DNA of 64,000 bases from NCBI GenBank assembly GCA_023630585.1, contig CM042540.1, forward strand, positions 27,744,769 through 27,808,768, written 5' to 3'. Each line of letters opens with the position of its first letter. Position 1 is the stretch's first letter. The translations under genes were made by a program, and so were the position numbers. Shown in pieces: positions 12,218-25,195 of this stretch. The notes under the pieces are model-generated. The model saw only the letters and a list, made by a program, of their open reading frames with translations. It was not told the origin of the DNA and did not search any database. The stretch comes from Cranoglanis bouderius. Lineage: Eukaryota; Chordata; Actinopteri; Siluriformes; Cranoglanididae.

Positions 12218-12610
12218 AGTTTTTTTCTGAAGAAAAATCAAGCTCTAGAACTGGTGCTTTTTACATTTCATATCATAATGTATATATAACCACGCTATAA
12301 TAATCTTTATTTAGTAAAAGAAATGAGATTGAAATCGAGCCGTGTGCCGTCGGAGGCTAAGGCTGTGACTGATCCTTTTATCTCAGTCACTGAAATATTT
12401 TACACTGTTTTACACTGTCTGTTTCAAATTATATCTTGACTAATCGGCTCATGCTGAGACACCAAAGCAGCAAAATGAAAAACCTGCTCTCTATCCACAA
12501 TTAAAACCAAGTACTTCCGTTTTCTCAAGGGTTTGTTTTATTCTCTCCTTTGAAAATGTAGTTCTGTCTATGAAAAGGTGAATTATACAGATTAATGTAC
12601 TCTTCTGACG
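10535..12610. other. No gene seen; (CT)n and (TG)n tracts
   Basis: Non-coding. (CT)n at 11183-11230 with a short GT interruption and (TG)n at 12186-12214. ORFs over the CT tract are low-complexity artefacts. Confidence 0.5.
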
Positions 12611-12615
12611 AAATA

Positions 12616-13156
12616 CACAGTACTGTGCAAAAGGTTTAGGCACGTGCAAAGAAATGCTGTAGAGCAAAGATGCCTTCAAAATGATGAAATTAAATGTTTC
12701 TACATAAAAAAAAACCCACTGTAAACAGTAGTAAATGAAACAGAGTCAATATTTGGTGTGACAAAAAAATAAAAACAGTAGTCTCCGGTACAATTAGTGC
12801 CGTTTTATAAGGAAATGAGCTGGTAAGTTTTATTGAGCATCTTGCAGAACCAGACACAGTTCTTCTGGACACTTTGACTTTCGCACTCGCCTCTTATTTT
12901 TGCAGCGAAACCCAGCAGCCTTCATTGTGTTCATTTTTTTTTGTCTGAAAAGTGTCTCTAACGTAATACGCTGCTTTCTTTAATGACGTACAAACATTTT
13001 TCTGTAACATTTCATTTTGTGCTAGAAAACTAATGTTTGGGAATCTAAAACGTTTTTTGTACCGACTTGATAATGTAGACGTCATAAAATAAAAAATCTA
13101 TAACAAAGTTTGTTCTAAAATAAATACGGTGCCTAAAACTTTTGTACAGTGCTGTA
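12616..13156. mobile_element. Short non-autonomous Tc1/mariner-type element
   Basis: Left end CAGTACTGTGCAAAAGGTTTAGGCAC matches the inverted right end GCCTAAAACTTTTGTACAGTGCTG at about 13131-13154, with TA at both junctions. About 540 bp, no transposase domain recognised. Confidence 0.7.
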
Positions 13157-13383
13157 TAGGATTGATTTTCACTGGATTTATAGATGAAGTGTCTTCATGA
13201 TGTACACATGCTCATCACCCTGAAACTTCCATCTGTACTACATACACCTGATTGTTATGTCTTGTATTATAAGCTCTCGACGTAGTAAGTAGTGGCTGCG
13301 CAAGTTGCATTTGATCTTTAGTCGTTCACACGCTCATAACATGTATGTAGGATTCACCTGTGTTAGGAACTCGATAACTCACC

Positions 13384-14215
13384 TCACGGAGCACTTTATT
13401 AGGAACACTGTACTAAAACTCGGTAGGGCCCCCCTTTGCTCTCAAAACAGCCTCTATTCTTCATGGCATGGATTCCACAAGATGTTGGAAACATTCCTTT
13501 GAGATTCTGGTCCATGTTGACATGATTGAATCACGTAATTCCTGCAGAATTTTCAGGTGCACTTTCATGCTGTGAATCCCCCGTTCTAAGAAACCCTATG
13601 TGTTCTATTGGATTCAGATCCGGTGACTGGGAAGGCCATTGAAGAACACTGAACTCATTGTCATGTTCATGAAACCAGTTTGAGACGACTTTTGCTTTGT
13701 GACATGGTGCATTATTGTGCTGGAAGTATGCACGTGGTCAGCAACATTACTCAAATAGGCTGTGGCATTCAGGCAATTATTGATTGGTATTAATGGGCCC
13801 AAAGTGTGCCAAGAAAACCTTCCCCACACCATTACACCACCTCCACCAGCCTGGACGGTTGACACAAGGCAGGTTGAGTCCATAGGATTCATGCTGTTGG
13901 TGCCAAATTCTGACCCTACCATCTGTGAACCTCAGCAGAAATAGAGCGCCATCAGACCAGGCTACGTTTCTTTTTCCAGTTTTCAACTGTCCAGTTTTGT
14001 AGAGCCTGTGCCCACTGCAGCCTCAAATTTGTTTTTGGCTGACAGAAGTAGAATCCAACATGGTTCTCTGCTGTTGTAGCCCATCTGCCTCAAGTTTCGA
14101 AGTGTTGTGCATTCTGAGATGCTTTTCTGCTCACCAAAATTGTACAGAGTGGTTATCTGAGTTACTGTAGCCGTTCTGTTAGCTTGAACCAGTCTGGCCA
14201 TTCAGTGGTCAGAAA
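13384..14215 (-). mobile_element. Degenerate Tc1-like transposon
   Basis: End motif CACTTTATTAGGAACAC at 13391. Reverse-strand transposase fragments include VSTVQAGGGGVMVWGRFSWH (13614-13922) and MARLVQANRTATVTQITTLY (13983-14201). It is internally shortened and frameshifted. Same family as 27700-28250 and 53137-53462. Confidence 0.8.
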
Positions 14216-15146
14216 TAGGGTGACCAGAGATGCAATATTGATATCAGAGCTGTTAGAATCATTGCTCAGTACTGGTCCAGTGCTCACACCCTTGCAGTGA
14301 TTGAGCTGACTCCCTGCAAGCTACTGTTGCTGAGTTGTTGAGGACATCAGAGGCATGATGACAGTGTTATCCCTGATGGTGGCAGAAAATGTACACAAAC
14401 CTTTTTCAAGCCCATGTCGAGATCAACCAGATCTAGCAGGTCTTGGGTCTAAAACAGGTTCTTTTAACACACTGTACCAAGGGATTATAAATGCAACCTT
14501 TGTTCAGACTATGTGTGAAAGTGAATGAAAATTTCACTCTAAGTGAGTTTGGGGTAAACGGGACAAAATAACTGCACATACAGTACAGATGTGGTGGATA
14601 GAAATGAATATTTTCTCCCCAACATTTATAAGCTGTAGTTCTAGCTCCCTGCTGTGTCTCCAGCTGTAGTGACTGGTTGTAACAGTAGGGCTGTTGGTTT
14701 AAATTGTGTTTCTGTAGACATCCAGAGCTGCTGCTGTCTCTTGAGTCAGCGTTGCAACCCAGCTGCAGACTGCAGAGAACTAGAAAATGCTTTCAGTTGC
14801 AATCACTGGCTTCCTGGTGTGCTATTAATTAATAAAGATGCACTGTGGTGAGAGACGTGCTTCAGGGTAGAGCTGTGCACGGGAATGTTTTTTTAAGCCC
14901 ACTGCAACAGAAATTCTGACCGTGCCAGCCGACTCCTGCAGTTATTTCTGTTCCTACCCTCCTGTAATATTGTCTAATGATCTCAGTTGATCTTTGTAAA
15001 TATAAACACATAAGTAATCTCTGTTAAGATGGGGTTTCTTTGTAGTTAACCCTAGAAACAGAAGAATTGATTTTGAATTGCAGCATTTAGGCCACACTTG
15101 AGGCTTGAAGAGGTCTTACATGCTGGACATCTATGCATAAAATATA
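14216..15146. other. No gene seen
   Basis: Non-coding, no clear repeat ends. Confidence 0.5.
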
Positions 15147-15154
15147 CTGAGATC

Positions 15155-16422
15155 TAGAGATGCACCGATCGACCGGCCAGGGACCGGAATCGGCCGATTT
15201 TCCGCATGCTCGGCCCGGACCGGTGACCGGCCGGTCAGTCTCGCGTCTTTCCGATTCCGAGCCGGTCCGTGTTGTTGCCAGCGGCACAGGCGATAACGTC
15301 ACAGCCACGCCCACAGCCGCATGTAAACATGTCGTAGGCAAAAACGCGAAAACCCATTGATCTACTGGAGGATCAACAAAGATCGTTTCCCTGCGCTCAC
15401 TCCACTTGCCCGAGCCTATACCTCTCTGCTCCATGTACAGGCATTGAAAGTGATGGCTTGTTTAGCTTGGCTGGACATGTGATAGATGAAAGGAGAAACC
15501 GATTATCAGGTGACGAGGCAGAGATGCTTCTGTTTGTGAAGAAAAACTTGCCATTAATGCTCAAGTATACATACAGTATGTTGGCAACAAAGAAAAGGTG
15601 CCTTGTGTAACGCTTTACACAGAGAGGCCGGATAGCCTGAAAGGTTGTAGCCAGGTGTAAGCAAAACTCACGTATCTGATATTTCACAGTGGTTTATTAT
15701 CAGCGTTGTCGATCCCCCGCACACATGGGGCAGTTTGCAAAACACTTCACTAACAACTGTGTTACTGAACATAAATAAAACAGGGCAAAGAGCAACAGAA
15801 ATATAACCAGGCTTTACATGCATACATGCGATGATCACAGCTCGCGCTCCGTCTACCGACTGCCCACTCATCAGTGAGGGAGTAAGAGAGAGCGTTCCGC
15901 CTTAAAGGGGCAGTAACTAATTCTACTTGTTACACTTGTTATTTAATTATTAGCCACTGCACCTATTCATATTTGAAGAGTATTGTACACTTCAGTTTTG
16001 TTCATAGGCTTGTAATCTTTGGACTTTTGTGAGACGAGTAAAAAAGAGAAGAAGGTCAATTTATAAACACAGTGGAAAATGATATCTGTTTTGTTATATA
16101 AAGCAACTCATTTTCAGTTCATTGTTATTTCTACCTCTTTCCAGTCACAGAGCTCTTTATTTTGAGAGTTGTTTAAGTGAGAGAAGATCCTGTGACTTGA
16201 TCCTAAAACAGTTTGGGGGGGAAATTGTAATGTTTAATAATTCTTTTATTATGAAAATAAAATTTTGCATTGAAGAAAAGTAGATTTTTGTTTGTATATG
16301 CCGTCGATTATAGTTCTTAGAAAGAAAATCGGAATCGGCAAAAATCGGTATCGGCGGGTCACACTTACAAAAAAATCGGAAATCGGAATCGGCCCAAAAA
16401 AATTGCAATCGGTGCATCTCTA
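15155..16422 (+). mobile_element. hAT-superfamily transposon relic with 8-bp target duplication
   Basis: The termini TAGAGATGCACCGAT and ATCGGTGCATCTCTA are perfect inverted repeats. Flanks CTGAGATC (15147-15154) and CTGAAATC (16423-16430) are an 8-bp duplication with one mismatch, as expected for hAT elements. Subterminal regions are rich in CGGCC/ATCGG words. The element is 1,268 bp and internally deleted. Confidence 0.88.
15362..15560 (+). pseudogene. hAT transposase C-terminal (dimerisation domain) remnant
   Basis: Reads WRINKDRFPALTPLARAY in one frame, then after an extra CT in the run at 15421-15428 continues in another frame as CTGIESDGLFSLAGHVIDER and on to MLLFVKKNLP. This is the end of a hAT transposase (hATC domain). 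The rest of the gene is missing. Confidence 0.85.
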
Positions 16423-16664
16423 CTGAAATCTTTATCCACATCTTAACATATTAGAAGAAATGCATTTAATATAAACCTGTGGTTTGCCTTATAGCTGTAA
16501 CTACCATCAGACCTGCTTTAAAAACATTAATCAACACCTTCTGACCAGTCAGAATCAATACACACCTATACTTATTTAACTGTACGCATTCTTGTGCAAA
16601 GTCTGTTATTTTAGTCGTTGTTGGGGAAGTGAGGTGAATGTGAATAAAGAGAAGCTGTAATATA

Positions 16665-17447
16665 CACCGATCAGCCATAACATTAAAACCGCCTGCCTAA
16701 TATTGTATAGGTCCTATTTGTTCTGCCAAAACAGCTCTGACCCGTCGAGGCATGGACTCCACGAGACCTCTGAAGGTGTGCTGTGGTATCTGGCACCAAG
16801 ACGTTAGGAGCAGATCCTCAAGTCCTGTAGGTTGCGAGGTGGGGCTTCTATGGATCGGATTTGTTTGTCCAGCACATCCCACAGATGCTCGATCGGATTG
16901 AGATCTGGACAATTTGGAGGCCAGGTCAACACCTTGAACTCATTGTCATGCTCCTCAAACCATTCCTGAACAGTTTTTGCAGTGTGGCAGGGCGCATTAT
17001 CCTGCTGAAAGAGGCCACTGCCATTAGGGAATACCGTTGCCATGAAGGTGTGTACTTGGTCTGCAACAATGTTTAGGTAGGTGGTACGTGTCGAAGTAAC
17101 ATCCACATGAATGCCATGACCCAAGGTTTCCCAGCAGAACATCGGGTTGTCTGTCGCCAGTTCACCGGTTGTCCTTGGTAGGTACTAACCGCTGCATACC
17201 AGGAACACCCCACAAGACTTGAGATTTTGGAGAGGCTCTGACCCAGTCATCTCAATTTGGCCTTTGTCAAAGTCGCTCAGATCCTTACGCTTGCCCATTT
17301 TTCCTGTTTCCAGCACATCGACTTCAAGAACTGGCTGTTCACTTGCCGCCTAATATATTCCGCCCCTTGACAGGTACCATTATAAGGAGATAATCAATGT
17401 CATTTCACTTCACCTGGCAGTGGTTTTAATGTTATGGCTGATCGGTG
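16665..17447 (-). mobile_element. Internally deleted Tc1-like transposon
   Basis: Perfect inverted ends CACCGATCAGCCATAACATT at 16665 and its complement ending 17447. Encodes, on the - strand, FQQDNAPCHTAKT (second catalytic Asp) and CPDLNPIEHLWD (Glu), residues within 16804-17142. The N-terminal DNA-binding part is missing. 783 bp. Confidence 0.88.
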
Positions 17448-17449
17448 AA

Positions 17450-18062
17450 TCGTTTAAGCAGAACTTAAGTTAGCCATAAAGAGTAATTATCAATTGAACA
17501 TATTTATACAAGTTATACAATGATGTTCTTCCCCCTCATTTTGTACTCCAGTGCCACTACTGCGCCTCTGACTTTAAATCCCATCTCTGTTTGTGCACAG
17601 TTAAATGTGTGGCTGTGTCCGAAACCGCACTAACCTGGAGCTGAGAGACTGCTACCCACCCTGTCCTCTGAGAAAAGCAAACCTCCATCGTGTTTTTCTT
17701 GGATAGCCCACGTGATAGATGAGCCAAAGAGGTGAGTGTCTATTGTAGCCTGCACACAAGGAACGAGTTTGTGCTTTTTAAATCTTCTCTTTCCCATCAA
17801 AGTCTGATTGATTTTGTGCATCTAGTCAGTATGACAGCGACAGTGTGGGTGCTCTAGCAAAAAATATATCATGATATTTCCAGAATTTTGGACAGGACTG
17901 AAAATATAAACATTCTAGAAAAGAAATCTAAAACCTAACTACTGAAAGACATTACTGGAGTCTTACAGTGTTAAAGAATCACACCAAGCATGTGGGGTTT
18001 TTTTTGTTGTTGTTGTTGTTTCCAGCTATATGACTAGCTATATAGCTAGATAGATAAATATA
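17450..18062. other. No gene seen
   Basis: Non-coding. A (GTT)n tract lies at about 18005-18020. Confidence 0.5.
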
Positions 18063-19421
18063 CAGTGGATCTAAAAATGGCAGGTTTTTGTTATGTAAAA
18101 AATGAAACCGAGATAAATCATGTCAGAACCTTTTCTACCTTTATTGTGAAATTTTAACCTATTAATTAAAGCGAAAAACAAGAAAAATCAATTTTATCAC
18201 AGCATTCAATCTTTTTGAGTAAGAGTCAGTCATTTTGGCACATCTTGACAATATTTTGCCATTCCTCCTCGCAAAAGCATTCTAACTTTTAGTCAAATTG
18301 GCTGGGCATCTCCTGTGCACAACTCTCTTCAGGTCACCCCACAGATTTTTGATTGGATTTTGGTCTGGGCTATTCCAAAACCTTGAACCTGTTTTGGTGA
18401 AGCCATTCCTTTGTTGATCTAGAGGTTTGCTTTGGGTCGTTGTCGTGCTGAAAGGTGAAATTCAACTTGAGTGTTTTAGCAGAAGCCTTAAGGTTTTGTG
18501 TCAAAATTGACTGGTATTTGAGCTTTTCATTATTCCCTTATTAAAGCCCCAGTTCCAGCTGAAGAAAAACAGCCCCAAAATATGATGCTGCCACCACCGG
18601 GCTTCACCATAGGGATGGTATTCTTTTGGTGATGTGCTGTGTTTTCTTGTGCCAAACATATCTTTTTGTATTATGGCTAAAAGTTCAACTTTGAACATTG
18701 TTCCACATGGTTTTGGGAGATTGGATGATTTTTTAATTTATTTTTTGGTTAAAAAAGGCTTCTGTCTTGCCACCCTACCCCATAGCCCAGAGATATGAAG
18801 AATTCAGGAGATTGTTGTCGCATGTAGGGAGCAACCAGTACACTCTAGAAAATACTGCAATTCTTTTAATGTTGCTGTAGGCCTCTTGGTAGCCTCCCTG
18901 ACCAGTTTTCTCCTGATCTTCTCATCGATTTTAGAGGGATGTGCTGTTCTTGGTAGTGTCACTGTCATGCCATATCTTCTCCACTGGTTGATTATTGTAT
19001 TCTCAGTGTTTCATGGTATATCCAATGGCTTGGAAATTTTTTGTAACCCTTTCCTGATTGATATTTTTCAGCAATGAGATCCCGTACCTGCTTTTTATGG
19101 CCCATGGCTTTTCCAGTTGGATGGTACCAAGAAGATGTCAGGAAAATCCTATAGGAACAGCTGTACTTTATTTGGGGTTAATCAGTCACTTTGAATGTAA
19201 TTGGTTCATTCTGAGCACCGCTACATTCCCAATTATAAAAGGGTTTGCACACTTATGCAACCAGGTTATCGTTCATTATTTATTTATTTATTTATTTATT
19301 CATTAATTTCCCTGAAATGATTCTTATTGTTTTCCGCTTTAACAAATAGGATAAAATTTATGATTTATGTTGGTTTCATTTTTTTAATATCACAAAAACC
19401 TGCCGTTGTAACAGGGATGTG
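18063..19421 (-). mobile_element. Degenerate Tc1-like transposon
   Basis: Left end CAGTGGATCTAAAAATGGCA and the related inverted right end (CACAAAAACCTGCC near 19391). Reverse-strand transposase fragments lie between 18300 and 19150, with many stops. Same family as 42735-43994. Confidence 0.75.
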
Positions 19422-19680
19422 TTTACAATAAACCTGTTGGACAGCCATAGGCAAATACTTAATACTAATGTTACAGAGCTTGCAGACATATAATCCTGTA
19501 CATACATAACAGCTTTCACAGACTGTATGAGCTTAAAGTGCAGACTTTTTGCATAGTATAGTACATCCAAATCAGGTGAACAGTGTAGGAATAAGTATGG
19601 TATAAACTTATCTGCTGAATACTATGCCATAGTATGCTATGATTACATTCACAGTATTTTTATTATATTGTTATTCTTTT

Positions 19681-19900
19681 GCACTACTGGATATATCTGA
19701 CTCTTCCACACTTGTTTGCACACGTTTGTATGTGCACTTTATGTAGAAATGTGTCGGTCTTATTTAGTTCTGTGTAATCTCATGTAGTTCCGTGTTGTTT
19801 TATGTAACACCCTGGTCCTGGAGGAACTTTGTTTCATTTCACTTACTATATCAGCTGTATATGGTTGAAATGACAATAAAGCCACTCGACTTGAATTACA
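19681..19900 (+). repeat. 3' end of a fish non-LTR retrotransposon
   Basis: CCTGGTCCTGGAGGAACTTT then GAAATGACAATAAAGCC at 19868-19884 is the typical 3' terminus of I/Nimb-like LINE copies in fish. Severely 5' truncated. Confidence 0.55.
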
Positions 19901-19974
19901 GCCCTTTTTATATGTGGTCCCACCCTTTTAAAGAGACAAGTAACTAGACACACTAGCATAATCATAAATCAAAT

Positions 19975-20921
19975 TGTCATTTTTAATACTTGGTTGCAAA
20001 TCCTTTGCAGTCTGGAACCCACAGACATCACCACACTCTGGGTTTCTTCCTTGGTGTTGCTCTGCCAGGTCTTTACTGCAGCTGTCTTCACTTCCTGTTT
20101 GTTGTTAGGGCATTTTGCCTTCAGCTTTGCCTTCAGCAAGTGAAATGCAGCTTAGATTTATTCGGAATAGGTGATCGACTTGGCCATTGCAAAACATTCC
20201 ACTTCTTTGCTTTAAAAAAAAAAAAAAAAAAGTCTTGGATTGCTTTCGAAGTACGCTTCAGGTCATTGTCCTTCTGCACTGTTAAGGGCCATTTGAATGA
20301 GTTTTGAAGTATTTAGCTGAATCTGAGCAGAAAGTATAGCCCTATACACTTCAGAATTCATCCTGCTGCTTTTGTCAGCCGTCACATCAACGGTAAATTA
20401 AGCTTCGGATCATGAGCGTTTCCTTCCCTTCTCCATACACGTTTCTTCCCATCATTCTGGTACAAGTTGATCTATTCTTCATCTGTCATCTACCACAGTT
20501 GTTTTCTAGGCTTCTGGGCCTTTTTGTTCTTGCTCACCAGTGCAATCTTTCTTTTTAAGAATGTACTGTCTGATAGGTTTGTATGGATATACAACAATTT
20601 GATGTAAATTTGGGCCTTAACTCTTTGGACATATTCAGAGTTAACAGTGTCGGATTCCAAATGCAAATGCCATACTTGGAATCAACTCTAAAACTTTTAT
20701 CTGCTTACTTGTAAGTGAAATAATGAGAGAATAACACAAATGGCCATGAAACAGCTGGGCAGCCAATTGTCCAATTACTTCTGGCCCCTTGAAAAAGGGG
20801 CCAAATATAAAAATTGATGTATTTCCCTTACTGTTCATTTAATTTAAACTCCAATATACTGTGGTAGATAGCTAAAATAACAATAACTTTGCCGATGTCC
20901 AAATATTTATGTGCATGACTG
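19975..20921 (-). mobile_element. Degenerate Tc1/mariner-type element, internally deleted
   Basis: Reverse-strand transposase-like text (CTGCTTTTGTCAGCCGTCAC, CATTCTGGTACAAGTTGATC) and the end ATATTTATGTGCATGACTG at 20903. Large internal deletions and an A-run at 20213-20231. Confidence 0.65.
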
Positions 20922-20924
20922 TAT

Positions 20925-21638
20925 TTGTACACATGTGAGTATAGCTTTTATCAACCAAAGGCCTGACAGTTTAATTAGGAAATACAGTAAATATAAACAC
21001 TTTGTTTGGTCTTGAAGTCCTATTGGGCAGCTTGTGGCAGATCTGGCAATCACAGAGTGTGATCACAAGTGGCCACTAAAGACTCCATGCCTGAAAATTA
21101 CAGGTGTGAATGGCTCGGATGGCTTACGTACAATCAGATCACTCGAGATGGATTTTTATATATATATATATATAAGTCTGAACAGGGCTTAAAAGCCAGA
21201 GCCAGACTGCTATATTCCAGTCTGTAGTGACCCTGGAAAGGTCAAATATATAACAGGGGATAAGTGGGTAGGAATAGGTGTTGGGTGAGCTGCCAGCTGG
21301 TTCATACACCAGGAGGTGGAGCGACTGCAGCCTCATCACTGTAACAGGAGCAGATAAAGGAGAGACAGAGTGCATCTGGCCTTCTGCCAAGGAGACATGC
21401 TCATCATATCTTCCTCTACAGACAGACATAGAGCGAGCGAGAGAGACAGCAGGTTGTGTTGATAATTGAACGCTCAAACTGACACCAGGAGGTCCTGAAT
21501 GTGTCACCTCTTAATGATCTGTCTTTCCCTCGTCTTAATATACAGCTCACACAGATACCATATGCATGGTCTGAAGTTCTTTGGGCCTTGAATGTGGACA
21601 GATGGAGTCCTGATTATTCCGAGTGATCTGCATGGGGT

Positions 21639-21669
<31 letters not shown>

Positions 21670-22660
21670 ATGACTTGTCTCCTCTTCTGAAATAATCTCT
21701 TTCACACAGACTTTCTCAGGCTTTCCCGTGCTGCTCTGAAATCTGCTGTAGCCTTTAGTCCGCCGATTGAGTTGTTTCTGTGGCCAGTAGAGAATTCATT
21801 CGTCTCTTCGACTTGTCTTTTTCTGCGCATCTCTGTCAGGGCTGTGAATTCAGCATCATAAACAGTTCCACAGCCTCACGTGTCTCTGTCTTTGTGCCTC
21901 TGTCTCACAGGAAAACAAATGAACACAATCCGCTTCCTAGTGTCTCCTTGGGTTTGAAGTGTTGAGACGATGGCAGATGATACGCCGCATCCGTTGCCTT
22001 CTCAATATGTATTAAATCTGTCATGTAAATCCGATTATTGAGAAGGTGCGGATTCATTTTGTATAGCAACACAGCTTTCACAATCGCTTTAGCTGTAACG
22101 TCATCGATGAGGTTTATATTGCACTCGTTCTAATGCGTTATTGTTTCTATAGTAACACCTCACGCACAGGGATTCATATACAACTCATACACAGTGTGAT
22201 GGACGCTCCACAGAATCTAAGCCTGATGATAAATTGATTTTCAAAAGCGTTGTTGTTTAATAAAGAAAAATGTATAATTGTTGACATGATGAAGTTTTTT
22301 GTTAGGAGACATTTAGGAGACTGTCGGGTGTCGGCGCCGTGTAACGGTCGTGGTGCTTTGTAAAGTTTTACAGCACAATAAAGTCTTCAGGACAGCTGAG
22401 TTTATGCTTTTCCGGTTCCTCGGTAAGATGACAAGCTGTGTCTGTGGTCTCGAGAGAAAAGAAGCGGCTGCTGAGGGAACAGCTGTTTATCGTTGCTATA
22501 TTGTAAGCGATAACAGGAACTAACTTATCTCATGGACATTCAACAGCATTATATGTAACTATAAACCATTAAAAAGTGTGATTATTCCATTCATTAATAA
22601 ATACAGAAATTGGAATTGGCAAGTCACGGTCATAGAAGTGGAATAACACACTATGGACCA
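20925..22660. other. No gene seen; (AT)n and (GT)n tracts
   Basis: Non-coding. (TA)n at 21156-21174 and (GT)n at 21639-21669. ORFs here lack domains. Confidence 0.5.
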
Positions 22661-22664
22661 TGCT

Positions 22665-22968
22665 GTCATCCATCCATCTTATCCTACACAGGGGGAGCCT
22701 GGCGGGGGACACCCTGGCTGGGGTGCCAACCCATCGCAGGGCACAATCGCGCACACACCCACTCACACACTACGGACAATTTGGAAATGCCAGTCAGCCT
22801 ACAACGCATGTCTTTGGCCTGGGCAGGGGAACCGGTGTACCAGCGGGAAACCCCCGAAGCACGGGGACAACATGCAAACGCTGCGCACAAAGGGCAGAGG
22901 CATGAATCGAACCCCCAACCCTGGAGGTGCGAGGCAAACGTGTAAACACTAAGCCACCGTGTCCCCCA
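22665..22968 (-). repeat. tRNA-derived SINE with L2-like tail, reverse orientation
   Basis: CCATCCATCTTATCCTACAC start, GGGGACACCCTGGCTGGGGT, and the head at about 22940-22968 (complement of a tRNA-like sequence). Same class as 5803 and 3910. Confidence 0.8.
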
Positions 22969-22969
22969 C

Positions 22970-24350
22970 TATGCGGTTATGCAAAAAAGAATTATTTTTG
23001 TTATTGTATATTGTATAACAGCATGGTCTTTCTTGTGTTACTCCTTACATAACAGATTTCACTATTGTCTGTGGCAGCATAAAATTATGGGCTAATTAAT
23101 TTTCAAAATCCTTCGAATGTGCTGTTTCCTGCAGTTTTTATTTTCCTACCTTTAAGAACAAAGCCTACCGTAGATGAACAGGTAATCAGCAAGCCAAGAA
23201 GTGTAGATTTGCTCAGCTTGAGTTCACTGAGAATCCCAAAAGTTGTTTGACAAAGCTGTAATGTTTTTATTGGTGCATACTACTTGCACACTAAATTCGA
23301 CTCTTGACTACAGCCCCGGTGTGTATTAAAAAGACAACAACATTAATCTATACCGAATGCTTCAAATGTTCTGCAGGCTTACCTTTTATTTACTGTTATA
23401 ATTCAAACCCCCTGTGCTGCTATATAGAGCTAAAATGACAAATAAATGGGTCGCCATCCAGCTACTGAAATACTGCACTATAAATTCCACATATTTACTT
23501 TGGAAACTCTTTGGCCAGCCAGAGACAAAAATATATTAGTATCCGATGTATTCTTTCCTCTCTAGTGTATGGTATTTTTGTCAGGTTGCCTTGAGCTGGT
23601 ATCATTTTAATGGAGAACTGAATGGGCTGAGACCCGTAGCGTTCATCGTAACTGCTGGCAAAAGGCTTGAGTGCAATAAATCTCACTGTAGTTGCAGCAC
23701 ATGCTGCCAGTGTATTTGTCTTAAAGTCAAAGTTAAATGGAACATAACTTACACAGCCAGGCTGCGATACCTACTGCTGAGCTCATGTTCAGTTATTTTT
23801 GTACCTGATTCACGTAATCTCCACTATTAAATTAGTGTGAGTAGACAAATACCTGAGGAACGGCTAATTTAAATTAAGTACTGTTTTGTGTTTTAAATTG
23901 GCTAAACCGAGATGAGCAATAAGATTGTAGCTCTTTTTTTATGTTGAGAACGTCTCAAGGAAAAAGAAATCGGCTACCAGGTGTCGAATCTTTGGATTTA
24001 AGAGCTTTTCACAAAATTTAAATAATGACTAAATCTCTAAATCCCAGAAAAATAATGATCTCAGTTCATGGGGGAAATTAACATCTCAATTTAGTTTTGT
24101 TTTCTATAGAAAGCATGGATTTTTATTGTTATGCATTACTATGAACTCTAAATGTGCCTGGATCTTTAATAAAGGCCATAATAAGCATTTAAACTGCATT
24201 TAAAATGCCTCTTTTTTTGTAGAACTAAGTGTATATACTACAATAAAGGGTTTTTCCACCACCTCTGTCTGATGTTGCCCAGAAAATAGCTTTCACACAT
24301 TAACCCTGCACTGAGAAGAGAACAGACAACTTGTATATTCAAAATTTACC
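22970..24350. other. No gene seen
   Basis: AT-rich non-coding DNA without recognisable transposon ends. Confidence 0.5.
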
Positions 24351-25195
24351 TAAAGTGGGTATAGAAAAGAATCAAACCCCCCCCCCATTTTTAAAATAAA
24401 CACATTTTGTTGCTTTTCAGCCTTTTCAGCCAAAAAAAAGATGGACACAGTTTTTGTTTTATCCAGCTGTATTTACTCAGTGCACCTTATAACATCCAAG
24501 TGAAAGATATAACACCAACATGTCAGAAAATAAATAAATAAATAAAAACAGAATCACTGAGTTGGAAAAAGAACCACCTTTTGCTTTATTTACGGCCTTT
24601 AGTCTGTTGGGATATGTCTCTACTAACTTTGAACATCTAGACTTTGCAATATTTGCCCACTCTTCTTTGCAGAACTGCTCGAGTTCAGTTAAATTTGATG
24701 GGGACCGTTTGTGGACTGCAGTCTTCAAGTCATTCCACAGATTTTCAATGGGGTTTAAGTCTGGGCTCTGACTAGGCCATGCAAGGACATTCACCTTTTT
24801 CTCCTTCAACCACTGTGTGGTCAGTTTTAATGTGTGCTTTGGGTCATTGTCATGTTGGAAGGTAAATCTTCTTCCCATTGACAACTTTCTGGCAGAGGGC
24901 AGCAGATTTTCCTCAAGAGTTTGACGGTATTTTGCCCCATCCATTTTCCTTCTATCCTGACAAGTGCTCCAGTCCCTGCTGCAGAGAAACACCCCCATAA
25001 CAGGATATTACCACCTCCATGCTTTACTGTAGGAATGGTGTTATTTGGATGGAGAGCTGTATTGGATTTCCGCCAGACATATCGTTTGGTGTTGAGGCCA
25101 AATAATTCATCTGACCATAACACCTTTTTCCATGTGGCCTCAGAAACTTCACGGTGTGTTTTGGCAAAGCTCGGTCGGGACTGATTGTTTAAAAA
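24351..25195 (-). mobile_element. Tc1-like transposon, one end missing
   Basis: Left end GTGGGTATAGAAAAGAATCA at 24356 matches the inverted right end of the copy at 31777. Reverse-strand transposase: LWSDELFGLNTKRYVW (first Asp), FQHDNDPKHTLKLT, SPDLNPIENLWNDL, ending KAKGG. The N-terminal third and the other terminus are lost at about 25195. Confidence 0.85.
24560..25195 (-). pseudogene. Tc1 transposase remnant (catalytic half)
   Basis: All three DDE positions are visible but divided between two frames (25204-24827 and 24998-24477), with the frameshift near 24900-24930. About 90% similar by eye to the copy at 30429-31403. Confidence 0.85.

Noticed and set aside
24562..25184. Plus-strand ORFs over the Tc1 copy (and the equivalent at 30424-31055)
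   Set aside because: They are antisense to a recognisable Tc1 transposase.
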